64,000 bases of DNA from assembly GCA_013822725.1 (NCBI GenBank), contig PNKX01000014.1:62001-126000 (forward strand). The letters run 5' to 3'. Positions 63,380 through 64,000 of this stretch are shown here, piece after piece. Numbering within the stretch: the first letter of the stretch is position 1; every line of letters begins with the position of its first letter. Source of the DNA: Pirellula sp. (lineage in GTDB: Bacteria; Planctomycetota; Planctomycetia; Pirellulales; Lacipirellulaceae). The translations under genes and the position numbers were made by a program. The notes under the pieces are model-generated. The model was given only the letters and a program-made list of their open reading frames with translations. It was not told the origin of the DNA and searched no databases.

Positions 63380-64000
63380 ATGGTCGCTACAGTGAAAGCC
63401 CCCCGCAACGGCAAGCCGGTCGCCTCGAAGTCGAGCAAAGGCGCCGCGTCGAGCGAGATCGAAACGTTGCGCGCCGAGTTGACGGTCAACCGCGCGATGG
63501 CCGAGAACTCGCCGATCAACATTCTGCTGGCCGATCGCGATCTGAAGATCATTTACGCCAACCCGGCGAGCTTGAAGACGCTCAAGACGATCGAAAAATA
63601 CTTGCCGGTGCGGGCGGAGGAAGTCGTTGGCCAATCGGTCGACGTCTTTCACAAGCAGCCGGAGTATCAGCGCCGGATATTGAGCTCGGACCGCAACCTG
63701 CCGCACCGTGCCATCATCTCGATTGGCCCGGAGAAGGCTGACCTGCTCGTATCGCCGATTTACGACGACGCCGGCGAATACCTTGGCCCGATGGTGACGT
63801 GGGAAGTCGTGACCGAAAAGCTCGCCATGGAAGAGCGGAGCCTCGACTACACCAACCAGATAGCGGCGATCAGCGCGGCTCAAGCGGTCATCGAATTCCA
63901 ACTCGACGGCACGATCGTGACGGCGAACGAGAACTTCCTGAAGACGGTGGGCTACAGCCTCGACGAAATCAAAGGAAAGCATCACCGGATGTTCGTCGAC
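63380..64000 (+). CDS. Chemoreceptor with PAS domains (5' part, cut by window end)
   Basis: 207 residues are visible; the frame stays open to the end of the window. A basic, Ala/Lys-rich N-terminus without a membrane helix is followed by a PAS-like domain (about 40-150, NRAMAENSPINILLADRDLKIIYANP) and the start of a second PAS (VIEFQLDGTIVTANENFL, then GKHHRMFVD). The second PAS is closely related to the duplicated PAS domains of the receptor at 43826, including the HHRMF motif. The start ATG is supported by AAGGAA 5 bases upstream. The protein is soluble at least N-terminally, suggesting a cytoplasmic receptor. Confidence 0.8.
   Translation, partial: MVATVKAPRNGKPVASKSSKGAASSEIETLRAELTVNRAMAENSPINILLADRDLKIIYANPASLKTLKTIEKYLPVRAEEVVGQSVDVFHKQPEYQRRILSSDRNLPHRAIISIGPEKADLLVSPIYDDAGEYLGPMVTWEVVTEKLAMEERSLDYTNQIAAISAAQAVIEFQLDGTIVTANENFLKTVGYSLDEIKGKHHRMFVD

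Noticed and set aside
1-64000. tRNA or rRNA genes
   Set aside because: No T-loop-like GGTTCGAATCC patterns with cloverleaf potential or rRNA signatures were noticed in intergenic stretches. A tRNAscan-SE run would be decisive.

Overview
The window is GC-rich chromosomal DNA from a planctomycete, most probably of the order Pirellulales. The case for this rests on gene content: PEP-CTERM proteins ending in VPEP plus a hydrophobic helix and a basic tail, dockerin-like GDFDxDGxVDGxDF modules, a very large membrane-bound-dehydrogenase/HEAT/c-type-cytochrome protein of the PVC type, a decayed [16 protein letters not shown] pseudopilin, LpxA (outer-membrane lipid A), and many hairpin-forming intergenic repeats. 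No rRNA, tRNA, CRISPR array, transposase or prophage was recognised.

Layout. 1-6.4 kb: an MFS exporter, a large von Willebrand A/coiled-coil membrane protein with an unknown partner, and a PIG-L/LmbE-type deacetylase. 6.5-10.3 kb (minus strand): a translationally coupled triad of N-formylglutamate amidohydrolase-like enzyme, QEGLA/DUF1704 metallopeptidase and ATP-grasp ligase. 10.4-13 kb: an MscS channel and a divergent YihY/BrkB membrane protein. 13.2-19.4 kb: an overlapping operon of an (alpha/alpha)6 glycosidase, a GT4 glycosyltransferase and a two-enzyme phosphodiesterase/EEP fusion. 19.3-24 kb: an SSS symporter, a VCBS-repeat secreted protein and a DapA/NanA-type aldolase. 24.1-28.8 kb: a GH71/99-like secreted hydrolase, two tandem PEP-CTERM paralogues and a divergent GntR-type regulator with a palindrome between them. 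29.3-32.2 kb: cold-shock protein, a small zinc-finger-like protein, an unknown protein, rpoZ and lpxA. 32.5-36.6 kb: two tandem Kup K+ transporters. 36.7-40.7 kb: a secreted transglutaminase-like protein, a repeat-rich PEP-CTERM protein and a small membrane protein.

41.6-51 kb is a chemotaxis locus (cheA-cheW-mcp-cheB-cheR on the minus strand, cheX divergent). 51.1-57.5 kb holds the giant heme-binding dehydrogenase-like protein and two more paralogous PEP-CTERM proteins flanking a pseudopilin remnant. 57.6-61.8 kb holds birA, an L-fucose isomerase-like protein and two FixJ-type response regulators, one of which lacks the phospho-acceptor Asp. 62.6-64 kb starts a second chemotaxis module (cheW plus a PAS receptor cut by the window end).

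The strongest leads are the amidohydrolase/QEGLA/ATP-grasp triad, the glycosidase/GT4/fusion operon, the receiver/pseudo-receiver pair, a tandem PAS duplication containing a 128-nt block with no differences, and several families of long nested intergenic hairpins. One such hairpin has been absorbed into the 3' end of a response-regulator gene. No single element is demonstrably a new system. The triad is the best candidate for uncharacterised biochemistry.
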